From Funneliformis mosseae (taxonomy: Eukaryota > Glomeromycota > Glomeromycetes > Glomerales > Glomeraceae), in NCBI GenBank assembly GCA_910592005.1, contig CAJVPP010000905.1, positions 1 to 24,814 of the forward strand: a DNA stretch of 24,814 nt. Direction: 5' to 3'. Positions 22,901 to 24,814 of this stretch are shown here, piece after piece. The notes under the pieces were generated by a model, which was not told where the DNA came from, did no database searches, and saw only the letters and a program-made list of their open reading frames with translations. Each line of letters starts with the position of its first letter. Within the stretch, counting starts at the first letter, position 1. Position numbers and translations under genes: made by a program.

Positions 22901-23361
22901 CAGCTTATTTTGAAAAAATGTTTTGTGGTAACTTTAGTGAGTCAGCCGAGAAAGTAATCGAGATTCCAATGATAGATGAAAACATTCAACCCGAAGTGTT
23001 CCGGATGTTTCTTCGATGGCTATACGGGCAACGTCTTGTTGAAGCAATAAAGTCAGTCTTGCGTAAGAAAGAAGAATTTACAAATGAACAAGAAAGTTAT
23101 GAAACTTATTATTTAGACTCCTTGGTTCATCTGTTAAAGGTGACAGATATTTATGGTGTTGAACCACTCAAAGATGAAATAGTAAATATTATAAAACACG
23201 ATTGCATTCGTATTTGTAATGTGCTTGAAATTAAAGAATGGGCAATAAATTGCAATGCACCGCGGTTAACAGAATCCTGCAAAGAGTATATTAGATTAAA
23301 TGAAAGACTTGTTCTAGAGCAAAATAAAGAAAATTGTGCGATGGCAGAGGATGAGGATTAA
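13972..23361 (+). CDS. Two-module sacsin-like GHKL ATPase with C-terminal BTB domain
   Basis: Twelve exons join into one frame of 2836 codons: 13972-14344, 14442-15259, 15338-15388, 15475-16634, 16715-18513, 18587-18666, 18737-18775, 18849-19715, 19792-19863, 19950-21324, 21399-22808 and 22895-23361 (TAA). All introns are 70-97 nt; the tenth is GC-AG and the rest are GT-AG. The ATG at 13972 is in ACAAAGATGG context, shortly before the first ATPase motif. Domains in order: sacsin/Nov ATPase 1 (about residues 22-420), a sacsin-repeat-like region, ATPase 2 (about 1420-1760), a second such region, and BTB (about 2657-2790). The two repeat regions share a motif, EGFKIIPLANETLGTL at residue 620 and NGLSLVPLSDGSVGTF at 1984. 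No transmembrane or signal segment is visible. Sacsin-family proteins act as large ATP-dependent chaperone-like factors, and BTB domains commonly bind Cullin-3; a proteostasis role here is inferred. Two adjacent genes, split near 18569, is the alternative model. No J, UbL or HEPN domain was seen. Confidence 0.85.
14035..15388 (+). other. Region encoding sacsin/Nov ATPase domain 1
   Basis: The N-box REILQNSDDA has Glu42, Asn46 and Asp49, the Mg-ATP binding pattern of GHKL ATPases. GPALLALNN (residues 89-97) follows as the GPxLxxxNd block. Across intron 1 the sequence is KIGVMGVGFNS (122-132), then HITDSPSFITGDKY and ILDPHEW. The Gly residues of the glycine box are kept, but the Arg-Phe expected before the second Gly is Val-Met. 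Intron 1 (14345-14441) splits this box. Confidence 0.85.
18620..19863 (+). other. Region encoding sacsin/Nov ATPase domain 2
   Basis: FIEFLQNADDAKAKRF contains Glu1437, Asn1441 and Asp1444. It is split after Gln1440 by intron 7, with the first half in a 39 nt exon. GPSIWIYND (1479-1487) and the canonical KIGRFGIGFNS (1512-1522) follow, then FHVTDLPSIVSGKY and FLDP. All the ATP-binding signatures are intact, so this is the better preserved of the two ATPase modules. Confidence 0.88.
21325..21398 (+). other. GC-AG intron
   Basis: The exon ends ..TTAATAG and the intron begins GCAAGT, the classic strong context for a GC donor, and ends TTAATAG. Joining G to AT keeps the frame (DLI-DHGLIQKD). The only nearby GT donor (GTGATT, four bases later) shifts the frame into an early stop in the next exon. 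Confidence 0.75.
22733..23190 (+). other. Region encoding the C-terminal BTB domain
   Basis: Starts HELYDVFFIVG, with the Asp-Val core usual at the beginning of BTB folds, and continues NRFVLSAASAYFEKMFCGNF across intron 11. VIEIP and EVFRMFLRWLYGQ follow, the typical BTB order. A helical tail (VHLLKVTDIYGVEPLKDEI) resembles the continuation towards a BACK-like region. The protein ends in an acidic AEDED about 45 residues later. Confidence 0.9.
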
Positions 23362-24814
23362 AAAATAGAAGAAACAGACTTAATTACTATATTAGAATTA
23401 TCGAGATGTATATTTAATGTAGAATTTTCATTTTCCGAATGTAAAATATTAAGGTTACTAATTATTTATAAAATGTGAAAAAAATTTTTTTTATTATTAT
23501 GTCATGTGATTAAATTTGTATCCAATCAGAATAATGGTCTAATTCAACTTTTGCAGCAGACTTAACATACGATGTTGAGAAGGAAGTCGGTTATGTCTTT
23601 CCTCCAAAAGACTGGAATTGTTTTTTAGCAATCCTATAGACCATTGCAAACTTCACATGAAATTGCATTTACAATGTGATTTTTTTAGTACTGAGCAAAC
23701 CTAGCACTTTGCTGACCCACTTTTCTGTCTATTTTATTCGTTTGAGGAATAACGGTTCAGTAAATTATCAATTCGGTAGGTCATCCAAGCTCTGGTATTA
23801 ACACCAACGAAATTATTTGTGGGCATCCAGGAATTGAATTTTAGTCACTTTGAGCAGATGATAGGGTTTTTCATATATGGTTTACGAATTGCAGAACAAA
23901 TATTGTTCAATATATAAAAAATTATCCAATTTTCTAAATTTTGCGCGCGTTAATTTTCATCCCTCCCTGAAATACATGATGTATATAATGACAAATATTG
24001 TGATTTTTTTCACGACTTTGATAACAAATTAATTACAATGACATTGACATTGTAAAAATAGTTATATGTATTTTCGTTTATTTTTTATTTTTTTTTTTTT
24101 TTTTAAAAAAAAAAAATCATTAATAATTGAGTCGATAAAAATTTTTTAAATTTTTCTTTCACAATTTTTGTAAATTAAATCTTTTTACCTATCCAGACAC
24201 ACCGGAAAATACGTAACCTTTGAATTCATAATAAAGAAGTATCATTTTATGTAAAATTCTCTTCCCCAAAAATTTTTTTTTCCCATCCAATTATCAAAGT
24301 TGAAAAACGTGACAATAATTGGTCATTTTGCTGCAGTTTCTCAAAAATTTTTTTATTACATTTGCTTTCATTGTTTGATGCCTAGTCGTTGCTCGATGAC
24401 AATGTTAAAAATTTGTTCTTTGATAATTGCCGTTTCAACTTTAATTTTAGTTAATATTTTCCATTGGTCAAATTCCATTAAAGAGAATATAAATTATATA
24501 ATATCTAAACGTATAATACAAAAAATAAAAATAATAAAAAAATATTATTATTATTATTATTATTATTTAAATTGTTTCAGTTTTTTTGAATATTTATATG
24601 GTAAAAATTGCTCATAAAAGTTATTGATGAAGAATAATGACCGTTGCCGTGATTTCGAACATCTGGAATAAACCACATTTTCGTATTACTTGAGCTTACT
24701 AATTATTAATACGGTTATGTAAAGTTTAAAGTTTAATATCAAATATAGTTTTAAGCAACACAGTACTACTGTCAACCTCTCATTCCCGAACAAAGACCAC
24801 ATTTTTAACGACCC
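23362..24814. other. 3' flank and spacer, no supported gene
   Basis: Downstream of the stop codon I found no gene. Two short coding-looking stretches on the plus strand, about 23562-23638 (YDVEKEVGYVFPPKDWNCF) and 23774-23842 (SVGHPSSGINTNEII), end at stops and are not linked. A T17-A12 inverted homopolymer lies at 24088-24116. ATTGG or CCAAT-like boxes near 23521, 24317 and 24463 could belong to a promoter of a gene beyond the right edge. No AATAAA polyadenylation signal is obvious close to the stop. Confidence 0.5.
24542..24568. repeat. (ATT)n microsatellite
   Basis: About nine uninterrupted trinucleotide units of the ATT type. On the plus strand it creates the poly-Tyr run of a spurious short frame. 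Confidence 0.85.

Noticed and set aside
24300..24617. 105-residue plus-strand frame with a hydrophobic segment
   Set aside because: It begins at TTG, contains a poly-Tyr run produced by the (ATT)n microsatellite and Ile/Lys-rich AT sequence, and has no recognisable domain.
1..24814. CRISPR arrays, rRNA or tRNA genes, bacterial operons
   Set aside because: None seen. Spaced direct repeats of CRISPR type, tRNA A/B-box pairs and rRNA-like conserved stretches are absent, and introns show the DNA is eukaryotic.

Overview
The window looks like a gene-poor, very AT-rich stretch of a eukaryotic nuclear genome. I think it comes from an arbuscular mycorrhizal fungus (Glomeromycotina, Rhizophagus-like). 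The reasons are strongly AT-rich spacers with homopolymer runs, short introns of 65-97 nt with GTAAGT-like donors, decayed DNA transposons, and a sacsin-like ATPase with a C-terminal BTB domain. I connect that architecture, and the large repeat family at 6.8-11.3 kb, with Glomeromycotina from memory; no search was run.

Left part (1-6816): AT-rich spacer without convincing genes. It holds an imperfect TTAGGATTA-like tandem repeat near the left edge, a MITE-like element with AGATC-rich inverted ends (1181-1641), a decayed Tc1/mariner element with recognisable TIRs, TA target duplication and DD34E catalytic spacing (3776-5101), and a small hairpin MITE almost touching its right end (5112-5276).

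Middle (6817-11294): a 4.46 kb element bounded by long degenerate inverted repeats and a 10 bp direct repeat. On the minus strand it carries a broken multi-exon gene for a large RNase H-like, transposase-like protein. Three spliceosomal introns can still be seen, but there are many stops and frameshifts and one likely catalytic Asp is now Asn. An AT-rich spacer follows to about 13.1 kb.

Right part (13.1-23.4 kb): the one clearly functional gene. I join twelve exons on the plus strand (13972-23361) into one uninterrupted frame of 2836 codons plus stop. The protein has two sacsin/Nov-type GHKL ATPase modules, each followed by a long sacsin-repeat-like region, and ends in a BTB domain. Eleven introns are needed; ten are GT-AG and one is GC-AG. 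A TATA-like box next to a two-unit heat-shock-element-like inverted repeat lies about 390 bp upstream of the ATG. From family knowledge, the layout suggests an ATP-dependent chaperone-like receptor linked to a ubiquitin-ligase adaptor domain; this is inference.

The last 1.45 kb contains no gene I can support, only short coding-looking stretches and simple repeats.
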